Shown here: one piece after another, positions 53,070 through 63,159 of the stretch
Layout: every line of letters starts with the position of its first letter
Position numbering within the stretch: the stretch's first letter is position 1
Assembly: GCF_900141715.1 (NCBI RefSeq)
Contig: NZ_FQYK01000003.1
Span: forward strand, 165,847 to 229,846
Reading direction: 5' to 3'
From: Algibacter luteus
GTDB taxonomy: Bacteria > Bacteroidota > Bacteroidia > Flavobacteriales > Flavobacteriaceae
DNA length: 64,000 bases
The notes under the pieces: generated by a model
Database searches by the model: none
What the model was told of the DNA's origin: nothing
What the model saw: only the letters and a program-made list of their open reading frames with translations
Position numbers and translations under genes: made by a program

Positions 53070-54335
53070 TTATTCGTGCATTAATAATTTATTTTCATCT
53101 GGAACTAAAACATCTTTCATTAAGGCTTTTTTGTCTCCATTATAGGTTTTAGTAATAGAATTTCCATCTCTTTTTAAACCTTTAAAAACACCTTTGTCCA
53201 CTAAATCCCAAAGTGCATATTTTGCTTTTCCTTCAATAGTAAATAATCCGAAGTAATTTTCAGATCCTTGTGGGTTTTTGGCATCTTTCCAAGATTCGTC
53301 AAATGCTTCAAAATAAAAACAAGACATGTTTTCTTTTTGCGTCCATTCTCGCATATGTTTATAATACAAGGCTTCTTTATACTCGTCAGTAGCCTTAGTT
53401 CCATTAGCTCCGAAAAGACTACCTGAAAAACTTGCCCAACCTGTTTCTCCAATATGAATTGGTTTTTTTACCCCAAGGCTTTTTACATAATTAAAAACAC
53501 TATCGTATTGCGAAATTGCATATTCTTTAGCCTTTAACATGACGAAGTCTATTTTATCAATATCCGATAAATCATTACCTCCCTCTACACCCCAAAAAAC
53601 TGGGTTGTGGTGCGTATCGTGCATCGGGTAGGTGTGCATAGAAATATAATCAACAGCTTTTATTAATTTTTCTAAATCTTTTACATGGTACTCGCTGCCA
53701 CCGCCGCCCCAAGATGCAAAGTTATCAGAGCTCGTTATCCATAAATCTTTAGGCAATTCACCCTGACTTTTTAGTTCTTGTAGGTGGTTTACCCATTTTA
53801 AAATAACCCCAGGCTTTACAAAATAACTTGTTGCCCAATGTACCATAGCTTCATTACCAACAGCAATTATTTTTACAATATCTGGGTACTGTTTTGCTAA
53901 GGACACTGCCGTTGCTATTTCAACTGCATTTCTTTCGCTTTCTTGATTATGGTCTGGTGCACCATGCCCGCGATAAAATGCGTTTTTACAATCAATCCAA
54001 GCGCCCAACATAACATACATTTCAAAGTTAGAATCTTCTTTTTTTAACTGAGATATCGCTTTTAGAACATTTGCTGCCTGTTCGAAATGTACATTATAAG
54101 TTCTGAGTATTTTAATACCCATAGCAGACAATATTTTCATATCTTCTTTTATCTGCTCTACCGTTGGCTGAATATCGCGTGTATTCTGTCTATAACCACC
54201 ATATGAAATGGCTAGGTAATTTGGATTTCCTAAAATATCGGTTGCAGATAATTGCTTTTCGGTTTTTGGTATTTTATTACATCCAAACATCATAATTACT
54301 ATTGAAAATATTATATACTTATTAAGACTGGTCAT
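53070..54335 (-). CDS. GH17-family beta-1,3-glucanase, lipoprotein
   Basis: 421 residues with a lipoprotein signal (IVIMMFGC, Cys about residue 19). The GH17-type barrel has acid/base Glu in AVGNEAMVHW (about residue 159) and nucleophile Glu in IGETGWASF (about 297). It is about 110 residues longer than the cytosolic GH17 at 47931-48857, with insertions around residues 190-240 and a longer C-terminus. It probably acts in the periplasm or on the outer membrane on laminarin fragments. Starts 3 bases after the phosphorylase gene. Confidence 0.86.
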   Translation of the reverse strand: MTSLNKYIIFSIVIMMFGCNKIPKTEKQLSATDILGNPNYLAISYGGYRQNTRDIQPTVEQIKEDMKILSAMGIKILRTYNVHFEQAANVLKAISQLKKEDSNFEMYVMLGAWIDCKNAFYRGHGAPDHNQESERNAVEIATAVSLAKQYPDIVKIIAVGNEAMVHWATSYFVKPGVILKWVNHLQELKSQGELPKDLWITSSDNFASWGGGGSEYHVKDLEKLIKAVDYISMHTYPMHDTHHNPVFWGVEGGNDLSDIDKIDFVMLKAKEYAISQYDSVFNYVKSLGVKKPIHIGETGWASFSGSLFGANGTKATDEYKEALYYKHMREWTQKENMSCFYFEAFDESWKDAKNPQGSENYFGLFTIEGKAKYALWDLVDKGVFKGLKRDGNSITKTYNGDKKALMKDVLVPDENKLLMHE

Positions 54336-54338
54336 TAC

Positions 54339-57300
54339 TTAGTCCTTATTAATCGAAACAATAATCTGTTTTACTTCTCCTTTTCGTTTGAAAATTGAAT
54401 TTGAAGTTTCTAAATCAAGCTGCAATTCATTTGATTCTATTTGCCTGCCATCATTAAAAACAACTTTTAATCCGTGTTCATTCGAAAGTTTATAAACTAC
54501 TGGAACTTTACAATATGTAAAGCATAAAGAACCAGCTTCAACATCTATTTCTTGTTCTTCTTTATTCACATTTGTGAAACGGAAAACCGATGGTTTCTTT
54601 AAAAACTCACTTGTTTGTAATAATCTAGCATTGAAAACAATTTTTCCGTTTTCAACAAACACACCCAATTCTCCAAACCTACTTAAAACATCTTCTTTAA
54701 CTTGCCCAGTCATTCCTGGTTGTTGTGCACCTTTTGTTCCTGGTGTATGTGAATATGGGTCGGTTGGAAATGCGCCATATAATTCTGGTGATTTATGAAC
54801 ACCAATACCTGCGTTGATTTCGTAATAATGATCGAACAATTTACCAATTACAACATTACTTTCATTATTCTTTATGGCTAACAAGCAATTTTCTTGTACA
54901 GCAAGTAATAATTTAGAAACCATATGCCAATAGATTGAACCTAAGCCCTCGTAACCAAAGAATGTTCCTGAACGTCCTGTAAATGATTTGTGATCGAAAA
55001 TGTCTTCATAAATTTGAAGCAAGAGTTCTTCATCTTGTTCTATTAACGAAGCGTAATTAGTTCCAAGATTTTTTAAGGCCTCTTTGAGACTATTCGCGTT
55101 ATTGAAGTTACCATTAAAATGGAAATTGCCTTTTACATCTTGTTCTATAATTTGTCTGTTACCATCTGCAACCAGTTGTTTCAATAAAGCAGACTGTTGC
55201 ACTTTATTTGAAGGAATATTATTCTTCTTATCGAACTTTGGCAAATCTTTATTTGGGTATAAGATATAGCTATATTGATCGTCTCTAAACAAAGCACTAC
55301 TTTTTAACCCGTCTAGCAAACTTAAAGCCTGAGTAGGAGAGAGGTAGCCAGAACTTAAAACCGCCACTTGGCCTTCTAACATTTCTGATAAATATGAAAT
55401 CGAAACCTCATTATCGTTTTCAACAGTCATTAAATTATAGGCATGATACATGTTATCATCACGCTTATTGGCATCTATACTGTGTTCTAAATAAGCTTTG
55501 GTAACTTTTATAAAAATTGAAACATCTTCAATTTTTAATGTTGATTTCGTACTTGAAAATCCATGTGCATATATCGTTTCTCGATACTCACTTCCCGCTT
55601 TTCCTAAACCATCAAGAACTGTTTTTCTGTCTCTATCTGAAATTTTTCCCGATAAAATATTTGAGTTTTCTTGAAGTGTGTCAACAACTTCATTGAAGAA
55701 AACTGCTAATTCTTGAGAAATTTCAACTTGATTCGTTTCTGAGTTTTCAACAAGATTTTCAAAGAAGTTTAAAAATCTATATAGATAATACAGTGTAACC
55801 ATTGATACACCGTTACCAACTAACGCATTATTAGCATCGTTCCATTCCGGACGTTGAGTATTTAACCAAATACCACCTTCAGGAATAAAGTTAGACACTT
55901 TTGCCAATACGGTTGCTAACAGTTTTTCAATTAAATTTACTCTGTAAATATTCTGGTTTGCATCGTTTAATAACGCACCATCTGCACCTAAAAGGGCTCT
56001 TTTTTCATCAATCTCACGATTCAGTTCGTAATCAAAATCGATAGTGTCTTTTGGGTTTTTTAAAGTATCCTGATAGCTTTTTATTTTATAAGGCACATTT
56101 GCATAAACAAAAATGTTTTCTGCAAAACGCTTACCTAAATCACCTGGGTAGTGGTCTTCAATAAACTCTAAGAATTTTAATAGATAGATAATTTGATGAT
56201 CGCCCCAGTACCCAATATAAGACCAAGGGTCGTGCTCTTCAATAACTTCCCAATCAAAACCGCCTTTTGTAACACGGTATGGGTTGTAACCTTCAAAGGT
56301 AGATGCGTTTAAAAACTTATGAATCATCCCTTCAATAAATTCCGGGTAAGAATGTGCTAATGCCTCCCAGTTTTGGAAAATATCTCGCCAATTACCTTCG
56401 TAGTCTAGTATTTTAGAACCATCAATTTCATTTCTAGTATTTATAGAAAACTTATTCCAAGGTCTACTCGGGTCTCCATGTCTTCTACTAAATTTAAGTG
56501 GTAAATATTCAAAACATAAACGTTTAAAATCTTTATCACTGTCATTTTCTGCAATGTCTTTTAAATGGTTTAAAGATAATACTTCTGGCAAATTACTAAG
56601 TGCTTCTTTTTTATTTGAAAAAACCGTCTTGTTTGCCTTTGATAAATAAGTTGTAAAATCGCCTTTTTCAATTTGATAATCGTTATCAAAAATACCACCT
56701 CTCATGATATTGAAAAGTGTATTGGCAAAATGTCTTGTATTTATTAATTGATCTTCTGTAAGTTGTAAACCATCTGCAGAAGCGGTTAATTCTACTAAGT
56801 TTTTGGTTCCGGCATCAACATCACTTTCAACAACTTGCTTTAAGTTGTTTTCGGTTTTAATTAATTCTGAAATCTGAACAACATCTGAAATAGACTGATT
56901 TACATTGGCAACAAACATCCAATTTTCCTCTGACTTTGATTCCAATGTGATATCTGCACAAATGAAGTAAGCTCCTTTTTCTGCTTTTATATCAACTTCT
57001 TCTTGAATAGCTTCACCTCTTCTAAAATTATTAAGTTGTAAAGAGGATACTAAATAAGTTGGATTGTTTAATCCGTGAGACCAAACAATATTAGATTTTA
57101 ATGCTTCACTGGGTTCTGCTTTATCAACAATTACAGCACTTAAGGCAAAAATACCTACGCCAACTTCTTTTTGTAATTCACTTCTTTTATATGCATCAAC
57201 AAGATTACTCCTGCTATTTTGTAAATCTGAGCTAACGTTATTTGGAACAATGTTTTGCAACCCATCTAAAACTTTAATATGAAGCGCGCTATCAGTATTA

Positions 57301-57800
57301 TTTATAAGCGTCGATTTTTTTACAAAACCAAATTTGTTACTTGAATTCCACTCGTATCTAAAGGTTAATCCTAGATCTAAATTACTTTCTTCAAAAACAA
57401 CTTTATTCCCATACACATTCTTGTACAAATTAGTCTGGGTATTATAAAGTCCAGTTTGACGAATCGAAAATGGTTCCCAGATTAAAGTCTTACCGTTTTT
57501 CTTTATCTGAAAAATAGATTTGCTTCCAGTAATATCCGCAAGTTCCGTAAGTTTATCATCTGTGTAATAAGGAAACAGTGCATATTCTGCATTTTTTCTT
57601 CCTGCGGTTAATCCGCCATTACTAGATATGAACATCCAGTGATTAGAATCACTAACTATGCTCATGAAAAATGGACGCATTTTATCACTGTTTGAAATCT
57701 TGAAAAAAGATTCCCCATTGAGGTTTACAATTTCAGATTCTATCTTTTTGTCTTCAAACGAAATGAATTCATCGCTTTTCATGTAAGTGGTATTAGTCAT
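54339..57800 (-). CDS. Beta-1,3-glucan phosphorylase-like enzyme (GH149/GH94-type), cytosolic
   Basis: 1153 residues, no signal peptide. An N-terminal beta-sandwich (about residues 1-300) is followed by an (alpha/alpha)6 barrel. The barrel contains PSRPWNKFS, HDPWSYIGYWGDHQ (about 525) and RPEWNDANNALVGNG (about 645), with the Asp expected to be the catalytic acid. The C-terminal segment DPYSHTPGTKGAQQPGMTGQ lies near residue 1025. This is the layout of GH94-related phosphorylases; length and locus (beside GH17, GH30, GH16) point to GH149 beta-1,3-oligoglucan phosphorylase, which releases glucose-1-phosphate. GH94 or GH161 cannot be excluded without alignment. Confidence 0.78.
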   Translation of the reverse strand: MTNTTYMKSDEFISFEDKKIESEIVNLNGESFFKISNSDKMRPFFMSIVSDSNHWMFISSNGGLTAGRKNAEYALFPYYTDDKLTELADITGSKSIFQIKKNGKTLIWEPFSIRQTGLYNTQTNLYKNVYGNKVVFEESNLDLGLTFRYEWNSSNKFGFVKKSTLINNTDSALHIKVLDGLQNIVPNNVSSDLQNSRSNLVDAYKRSELQKEVGVGIFALSAVIVDKAEPSEALKSNIVWSHGLNNPTYLVSSLQLNNFRRGEAIQEEVDIKAEKGAYFICADITLESKSEENWMFVANVNQSISDVVQISELIKTENNLKQVVESDVDAGTKNLVELTASADGLQLTEDQLINTRHFANTLFNIMRGGIFDNDYQIEKGDFTTYLSKANKTVFSNKKEALSNLPEVLSLNHLKDIAENDSDKDFKRLCFEYLPLKFSRRHGDPSRPWNKFSINTRNEIDGSKILDYEGNWRDIFQNWEALAHSYPEFIEGMIHKFLNASTFEGYNPYRVTKGGFDWEVIEEHDPWSYIGYWGDHQIIYLLKFLEFIEDHYPGDLGKRFAENIFVYANVPYKIKSYQDTLKNPKDTIDFDYELNREIDEKRALLGADGALLNDANQNIYRVNLIEKLLATVLAKVSNFIPEGGIWLNTQRPEWNDANNALVGNGVSMVTLYYLYRFLNFFENLVENSETNQVEISQELAVFFNEVVDTLQENSNILSGKISDRDRKTVLDGLGKAGSEYRETIYAHGFSSTKSTLKIEDVSIFIKVTKAYLEHSIDANKRDDNMYHAYNLMTVENDNEVSISYLSEMLEGQVAVLSSGYLSPTQALSLLDGLKSSALFRDDQYSYILYPNKDLPKFDKKNNIPSNKVQQSALLKQLVADGNRQIIEQDVKGNFHFNGNFNNANSLKEALKNLGTNYASLIEQDEELLLQIYEDIFDHKSFTGRSGTFFGYEGLGSIYWHMVSKLLLAVQENCLLAIKNNESNVVIGKLFDHYYEINAGIGVHKSPELYGAFPTDPYSHTPGTKGAQQPGMTGQVKEDVLSRFGELGVFVENGKIVFNARLLQTSEFLKKPSVFRFTNVNKEEQEIDVEAGSLCFTYCKVPVVYKLSNEHGLKVVFNDGRQIESNELQLDLETSNSIFKRKGEVKQIIVSINKD

Positions 57801-57856
57801 TAAATAATAATTAAAAAGACACTTTAGTCGGCTTTTATTTCAATTTTTTAAAGTTG

Positions 57857-57894
57857 AAAAAGGGTCGGTTAAAAGCGTTTTACCGACCCTTTTT
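57857..57894 (-). terminator. Strong terminator inside the laminarin locus
   Basis: AAAAAGGGTCGGT pairs with ACCGACCCTTTTT around an inner AAAA-gcg-TTTT stem, followed by T residues. It lies between the GH16 gene and the phosphorylase gene and should end or attenuate the susC-susD-GH16 transcript. Confidence 0.87.
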
Positions 57895-57909
57895 TTAACT
57901 TTATATGTG

Positions 57910-59583
57910 TTATTGATATACTCTTACGTAATCAATTTCCATAGTATCTTCCGTAAACGCAGGATCGATATCACCTCCTAAGGTTCCTCCCATTGCGATA
58001 TTTAGAATAAAGAAAAATTCTTTATCATAGAAAGGTAAATCAGCATTGTTTCCAATATTTACAACTGGCACATTATCAACTAAAATAATAAGCTCTTCTG
58101 CCGACCACTCTAGTGTGTATAAATGAAACTCTGTTGACGTATCAGATACCGCTAATGTTTCACCGTAGCTCGCATTTGCATTAGTGCCTGTATCAAACCA
58201 ATGGAATGTTCCTAATGATGTATTTTTATCTGCACCTGTTTGCTCCATAATATCAATTTCGCCACATACCGGCCATCCAACATCTGGGAAATTAGCGCCT
58301 AACATCCATATGGCAGGCCATGTTCCTTGAGCAGCTGGTAGTTTTGCTTTAACCTCAACACGACCATATTTAAACTCATATAAATCAATTGATTTTATTC
58401 TTGCAGAGGTATAATCGCTACCATCTTTTTTAGCAGTAATTTTTAAAGTTCCTTCTGAAACGCTAACATTAGATGCATCACTTGTATAAGTTTGTACTTC
58501 TTGGTTACCCCAACCACCAGCACCTAAATCATAGGTCCAGTTAGCTGCATTTGGTGCACCATCCGTATCAAATTCATCAGACCAAACTAAGTTATTATAA
58601 GCCGATTCAAATTCTGCTTCACCTTCTGTTGGTTTACTTGATGTAAACACTTGATACCATGCAAAGCCATTACCCGCTTGAATTATTCTTACTTGTAGCA
58701 TGTCCTCTGTTACAGATATAATATCGTAAGTGCTTGCACCTACATACCAACCCATAAATCCACCATCTGAAATTTCAAATGCGGTTCCTCTGTAAGGTGC
58801 TTCTTTATAAGAACCTTCTGTTGCTGCTTTAGATGTAGATGGTAAAAACGATACATTTTTAACACCAAACATAGTTGTAGCTACTGTTTCATCATGACAA
58901 GTATCACCCGCAACTCCTAATTCTGATGCATAAGTACCAGGAATAAAAGCTGGACCAACAGTTTGTTCGAAAGTTAAACCATTAGCAGTTCGCGTAAACA
59001 CAAACTCATTTTGATACATACAGTATTTTTCTTCATCCCATGGCCCAATAGCATTCCACCAAGCTTCGTATGCAAACTCGCCATTTCCATAATCATCTTC
59101 TACAGGACCTAAGCCTACATGCAATGGAATATTTGCAGCCCAATACCACGTTTTAGAATCGCCAACTAACTCACCAGCTAATAAATTTTCAGCTTCAGGA
59201 TCGGCAAACGAACTAAATACTTCTACTTCCATAGAAGCACTAGAAACAACACCACCTGTACCTACAGCATTAACAACTACCGTAAAAGTATTCACACCTG
59301 TAACAGTAAATCTGTGAGCCATTTGTCCTGAAGGTGCAACGCCAGTTTTTCCATCACCAAAATTAAATTGATATGTTATCTCATCATTTGCTGTAGCAGA
59401 AAAATTAACAATTCCACTTCCATCTCCATAAGGATTAGCTGCATCAGCACCCACAATTTCTGCAGATATTGTAACATTTGATGGCGCAATAATATCGCCT
59501 ATCGAGGCATCATCTTCTTGACAACTGGTAAACACCAGCGCCAAAGAAAAAATCATTACTATATAATATTTTATATTTTTCAT
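57910..59583 (-). CDS. GH16 laminarinase (endo-beta-1,3-glucanase) with PKD-like domain, lipoprotein
   Basis: 557 residues with lipoprotein signal (LALVFTSC, Cys about residue 21). A PKD-like domain (about 35-120) has the YQFNFGDGKTG motif. A middle region (about 130-320) resembles a beta-sandwich of unknown class. The GH16 domain (about 335-557) starts LVWSDEFD, has the catalytic EIDIME with its two Glu (about 440-446) and ends EIDYVRVYQ. It is predicted to sit on the cell surface and cut laminarin before uptake. It is 24 bases downstream of the surface-binding protein gene. Confidence 0.93.
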   Translation of the reverse strand: MKNIKYYIVMIFSLALVFTSCQEDDASIGDIIAPSNVTISAEIVGADAANPYGDGSGIVNFSATANDEITYQFNFGDGKTGVAPSGQMAHRFTVTGVNTFTVVVNAVGTGGVVSSASMEVEVFSSFADPEAENLLAGELVGDSKTWYWAANIPLHVGLGPVEDDYGNGEFAYEAWWNAIGPWDEEKYCMYQNEFVFTRTANGLTFEQTVGPAFIPGTYASELGVAGDTCHDETVATTMFGVKNVSFLPSTSKAATEGSYKEAPYRGTAFEISDGGFMGWYVGASTYDIISVTEDMLQVRIIQAGNGFAWYQVFTSSKPTEGEAEFESAYNNLVWSDEFDTDGAPNAANWTYDLGAGGWGNQEVQTYTSDASNVSVSEGTLKITAKKDGSDYTSARIKSIDLYEFKYGRVEVKAKLPAAQGTWPAIWMLGANFPDVGWPVCGEIDIMEQTGADKNTSLGTFHWFDTGTNANASYGETLAVSDTSTEFHLYTLEWSAEELIILVDNVPVVNIGNNADLPFYDKEFFFILNIAMGGTLGGDIDPAFTEDTMEIDYVRVYQ

Positions 59584-59607
59584 ATTCTATGTTTTTGAGT
59601 CTTTAAA

Positions 59608-61662
59608 TTAGTTTATATCAATATCATCTACATAGATGGTATAATTTGCAGAACCATCTCCTTGAGTTCCGTTATCAATAATCATAACAAGGTTATACCA
59701 ATCAATTCCCATATCGATACCGCTAAAATCGAATGTTAGTGTTTCCCATCCATTAGCAACTGTTGATGTTGCTATAATTTCTGCTGTTCCTGTAACATCT
59801 GGCCATGGCACTGCGTCTTCAAATTTAAACAGCAAGTTTAGACCTGCTCTAGGCGACCATACTTTTGCGGTAACTGTAGTTCCTCCAGAAAAATCGAAAG
59901 GCATAGGAACCGTAATTTTTGATCCTGCCCATGGCTGTCCTGCACCTTTTACAACTTGTAAAACACTTCCTGAAGTATTCCCATTTGTATCTGGGTTTGA
60001 AACAACCGATGTTCCACCGCCATCAAATGCATCTAATGAGAATGCTGGTTCAAAATCTAATTCAGGACTAGTAGAAATATCATCTACATAAATTGTATAA
60101 TTTGCAGAACCATCTCCTTGAGTTCCGTTATCCATAATTAGTACCATATTATACCAGTCGATACCCATATCGATACCTGTAAAATCAAATGACAAAGTTT
60201 CCCAGCCATTAGCAACTGTTGTTGTTGTAATAACTTCTGCTGTTCCTGTAACATCTGGCCATGGCACTGCATCTTCAAATTTCATAAGAAGATTTAATCC
60301 AGCTCTTGGTGACCATACTTTTGCGGTAACTGTAGTTCCTCCAGAAAAATCGAAAGGAGTTGGTATCGTAATTTTAGATCCTGCCCATGGTTGTCCAGAC
60401 CCCTTAACAAGTTCTAAAACACTTGAAGAAGTGTTACCATTTGTGTCTGGGTTAGCAACGACTGTAGTCGCTCCACCGTCGAATGCATCTAGAGAAAATT
60501 CAGTTTCAAAAGTTAACGGTGTAACCCCGCCTGAAGTTACTTCGCCTTGTTTATAAAAATAAATATTATCAATAAATACAGTTCCAGCTGCCCAAGGTGT
60601 TCCCACAAATTTTAATTGAAAAATTTCAGAAACTGTTAACCCTTGATCTGTATATGCTGAAATTGGAATTTCAATACTAGTCCAGGCGTTTGCATTTAAA
60701 TTAGTTGTTACCGGAGCCTCGGTAACTGTTCCTGAAGCATTATTAATTAATGACGTTTCAATTGCAGTAACTTCATCAGCGGTCCAAACATCAAGGTGTA
60801 AATATTCCATATTTGAAACATCAACTGTTACACCATCTGCTAGTGCAATACCTTGGTAGCTTAAATTAATGTATTGAAGCATTTCATCTCCAGCTAAATT
60901 GAACATAGCCCAACTACTTCCTTGGCTACCTTGAGCCCAATCTGGGAAATAGTTTGTGTCTGGCACATTATCATAAGCGCTACTAAAAATAGAAATGACA
61001 TCTGCTGCTGCTCTGTTTCTTGGCATTGGTGCCGATGCTAACGGTTGTACAATTGCAGTAACTTCAAACTCTTCTGAATAAGAAGTGGTTTCTATTGCTG
61101 CACCCTTTGCTGTAACCGTAATTGTGTACGTTCCTGCATCTTGGTAAACATGAGAAGCGATTTCACCAATATTGGCTTCAACTACATCTGAACCATCTCC
61201 AAAATCTACTTCAAAGAACATTGCGAAGTCAGCTGTAGCTGTCACATTTACTTGTTTTGAAATAGCTAAATCATTTTCAATGGTAACTGCAAGATTTTCT
61301 GGAGCTTTAAAGGATACAACAACATTTTGAGCTGCTGTAGCTGATAAGCCATTTAATCCGTATGCTGTAATGGTTGCATCATAAGTACCTTCTTCATAAA
61401 CATGATCTGCACCTTCACCCGGAGTAATCCCTTCCATTATTTCAGAACCATCCCCAAAATTAATTGAATAACTCACTGCACCTTGTGCTAATGGGGTAAT
61501 AGTAACCAACCCCGTGTTATCTTGAGTAACACTAACTGCGGCAGAGACATTTGAAGGTGCCACAATTGCATCTACATAGTCTGTGCTTTCATCTTGTGAG
61601 CAACTAAAAGCAATTAGCGCTACAAGACATAAACTGAATGTGTGTTTAATAAATTTTTTCAT
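59608..61662 (-). CDS. Surface glycan-binding lipoprotein with PKD domains and a duplicated binding module (SusE-position)
   Basis: 684 residues with lipoprotein signal (LIAFSC, Cys about residue 21). Two PKD-like domains (about 35-120, 125-205) show SINFGDGSE and FEVDFGDGSD. Three C-terminal beta modules follow: about 215-370, 384-528 and 536-680. The last two are near copies sharing AFDGG, QPWAGSKITxPxPFDFSGG, KVWSPRAGLNLL and DNGTQGDGSANYTIYVDDI. The conserved Trp-rich segments suggest glycan binding. The gene lies directly after susD, the position of SusE/SGBP genes, so laminarin binding is inferred. Confidence 0.85.
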   Translation of the reverse strand: MKKFIKHTFSLCLVALIAFSCSQDESTDYVDAIVAPSNVSAAVSVTQDNTGLVTITPLAQGAVSYSINFGDGSEIMEGITPGEGADHVYEEGTYDATITAYGLNGLSATAAQNVVVSFKAPENLAVTIENDLAISKQVNVTATADFAMFFEVDFGDGSDVVEANIGEIASHVYQDAGTYTITVTAKGAAIETTSYSEEFEVTAIVQPLASAPMPRNRAAADVISIFSSAYDNVPDTNYFPDWAQGSQGSSWAMFNLAGDEMLQYINLSYQGIALADGVTVDVSNMEYLHLDVWTADEVTAIETSLINNASGTVTEAPVTTNLNANAWTSIEIPISAYTDQGLTVSEIFQLKFVGTPWAAGTVFIDNIYFYKQGEVTSGGVTPLTFETEFSLDAFDGGATTVVANPDTNGNTSSSVLELVKGSGQPWAGSKITIPTPFDFSGGTTVTAKVWSPRAGLNLLMKFEDAVPWPDVTGTAEVITTTTVANGWETLSFDFTGIDMGIDWYNMVLIMDNGTQGDGSANYTIYVDDISTSPELDFEPAFSLDAFDGGGTSVVSNPDTNGNTSGSVLQVVKGAGQPWAGSKITVPMPFDFSGGTTVTAKVWSPRAGLNLLFKFEDAVPWPDVTGTAEIIATSTVANGWETLTFDFSGIDMGIDWYNLVMIIDNGTQGDGSANYTIYVDDIDIN
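59621..60510 (-). repeat. Tandem 456-base duplication inside the surface-binding protein gene
   Basis: Bases 59621-60054 and 60077-60510 align without gaps at a constant offset of 456 bases (152 codons). By eye most positions agree, with long identical runs and differences concentrated at third codon positions. The repeat encodes the two C-terminal binding modules. Confidence 0.88.
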
Positions 61663-61674
61663 AGTATTTTTTTA

Positions 61675-63147
61675 TTAATAGTTAGGGTTTTGCTCCCAAT
61701 TACCGTTTGAAAATTGAATTTCTTCAAAAGGAATAGGGAAAACCTCGTGTTTACCTGCAATAAATCCGTCTATCTCAGAACCTCTACCTGTTCTAACTAA
61801 ATCGAAAAAACGGTGGCCTTCACCAACAAGCTCTACACGTCTTTCATTAGCAATAGCATCAGTAAGAACAGCTCCTGTTGAAGTTATATCATTTGGCGCT
61901 CCAAAAGCTCTTTCTCTAACTCTATTTAAATATTGTTGCGCTTTAGTATCGCTGATACCTCCACGGTTATACGCTTCTGCTGCCATTAATAAAACATCGG
62001 CAAAACGTATAGCTCTGTAATTATTAGGGTTTGTAAGGTTTTGATCTCCAGTATTTAAATCACCTTGTCTGGCAATATATTTTCTATTAAAATAACCTGT
62101 ATGTTCATAACCTGTACCAAACGTAGCATTATTTGCAGCTGCCCAAGCTTCAATATCTAAAATGGCAACATCTTTACGTAAATCGCCAGCTTCAAATGCA
62201 TCAACAACTTCTTGCGTTGGTACATTAAAACTGAAACCCGAATCGAATAAAGGGCCTGTGTAATTTCTGATACCGTTAAATCCAACAGCAACGTTACCCT
62301 CGCTACATTGTAAACAACCAAATCCTGCACCTTCAGCATCAGTATACTGTACTTCAAAAACCGACTCTATACCGTTTTCTCCATCATTTTCAAAAATAGT
62401 GTCATAATCACTTACTAAATCATATGGTCCGTTTAAAATCAAATTATCTAAAACTGTAGCCGCAGGAGCAAATTTATTTTGATATAAATATGCTTTTCCT
62501 AAAAGCGCCTGTGCAGAACCTTTAGTTGCTCTTCCAACTTGAGGTGCTGTATAATTTAAATTATTAATAGCGTACAATAAATCTGATTCAATTAATGCGT
62601 AAACATCAGCCACTGGAGATCGCGGTATGCTAGTTTCGTCTCCTAATTGAAATCTTGTTTCTTTTAAAGGAATAGGACCAAACCATTTTACTAATTCAAA
62701 ATAATAGTAAGCTCTTAAAAAACGCGTTTCACCTAATATAATTTCTTTTCCTTCAAAATCAGCTTTATCCTGAAATTCTAAGATAAAGTTTGCTCTATTA
62801 ACTCCAGAATACATCCAATCCCATAGACTTTTTAATCCGTCATTTACTGGGGTATGTATCATGTCGTCAATTTGTTGCCAACTAATTACATCTGTTGCAC
62901 TTTCGCCACCACACAAGGTGTTATCTGAAGCTATTTCACCTAAAATAACATTTAAGTAAGATGCTTGTAATAAATCGTATGCACCAACTAAAGCGTTATA
63001 ATAATCATCTTCAGAATTGAAATAACTTTCTGAATCAATGCTGTATCGTTCAACTTCCTCTAAATAATTGTCACTACAAGAGTATATGCCGAAAGCCAAT
63101 ACGCATACTACTAAACTTGCTAATATTTTATTTATATATATTTTCAT
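61675..63147 (-). CDS. susD: SusD/RagB-family glycan-binding lipoprotein
   Basis: 490 residues with lipoprotein signal (LAFGIYSC, Cys about residue 24). The helical TPR-like core shows the family segments: YYNALVGAYDLLQA, RAYYYFELVKWFGPIPL (about residues 145-161), GSAQALLGKAYLYQ (about 208-221) and the C-terminal ELVGEGHRFFDLVRTG (about 446-461). It forms the lid over the SusC barrel and binds glycan at the surface. It follows susC by 12 bases and precedes the surface-binding protein gene by 12 bases. Confidence 0.96.
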   Translation of the reverse strand: MKIYINKILASLVVCVLAFGIYSCSDNYLEEVERYSIDSESYFNSEDDYYNALVGAYDLLQASYLNVILGEIASDNTLCGGESATDVISWQQIDDMIHTPVNDGLKSLWDWMYSGVNRANFILEFQDKADFEGKEIILGETRFLRAYYYFELVKWFGPIPLKETRFQLGDETSIPRSPVADVYALIESDLLYAINNLNYTAPQVGRATKGSAQALLGKAYLYQNKFAPAATVLDNLILNGPYDLVSDYDTIFENDGENGIESVFEVQYTDAEGAGFGCLQCSEGNVAVGFNGIRNYTGPLFDSGFSFNVPTQEVVDAFEAGDLRKDVAILDIEAWAAANNATFGTGYEHTGYFNRKYIARQGDLNTGDQNLTNPNNYRAIRFADVLLMAAEAYNRGGISDTKAQQYLNRVRERAFGAPNDITSTGAVLTDAIANERRVELVGEGHRFFDLVRTGRGSEIDGFIAGKHEVFPIPFEEIQFSNGNWEQNPNY

Positions 63148-63159
63148 CTTTTAAATATT

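Noticed and set aside
62157-62357. 66-residue frame inside susD
   Set aside because: Out-of-frame shadow within intact susD; no start context or family match.
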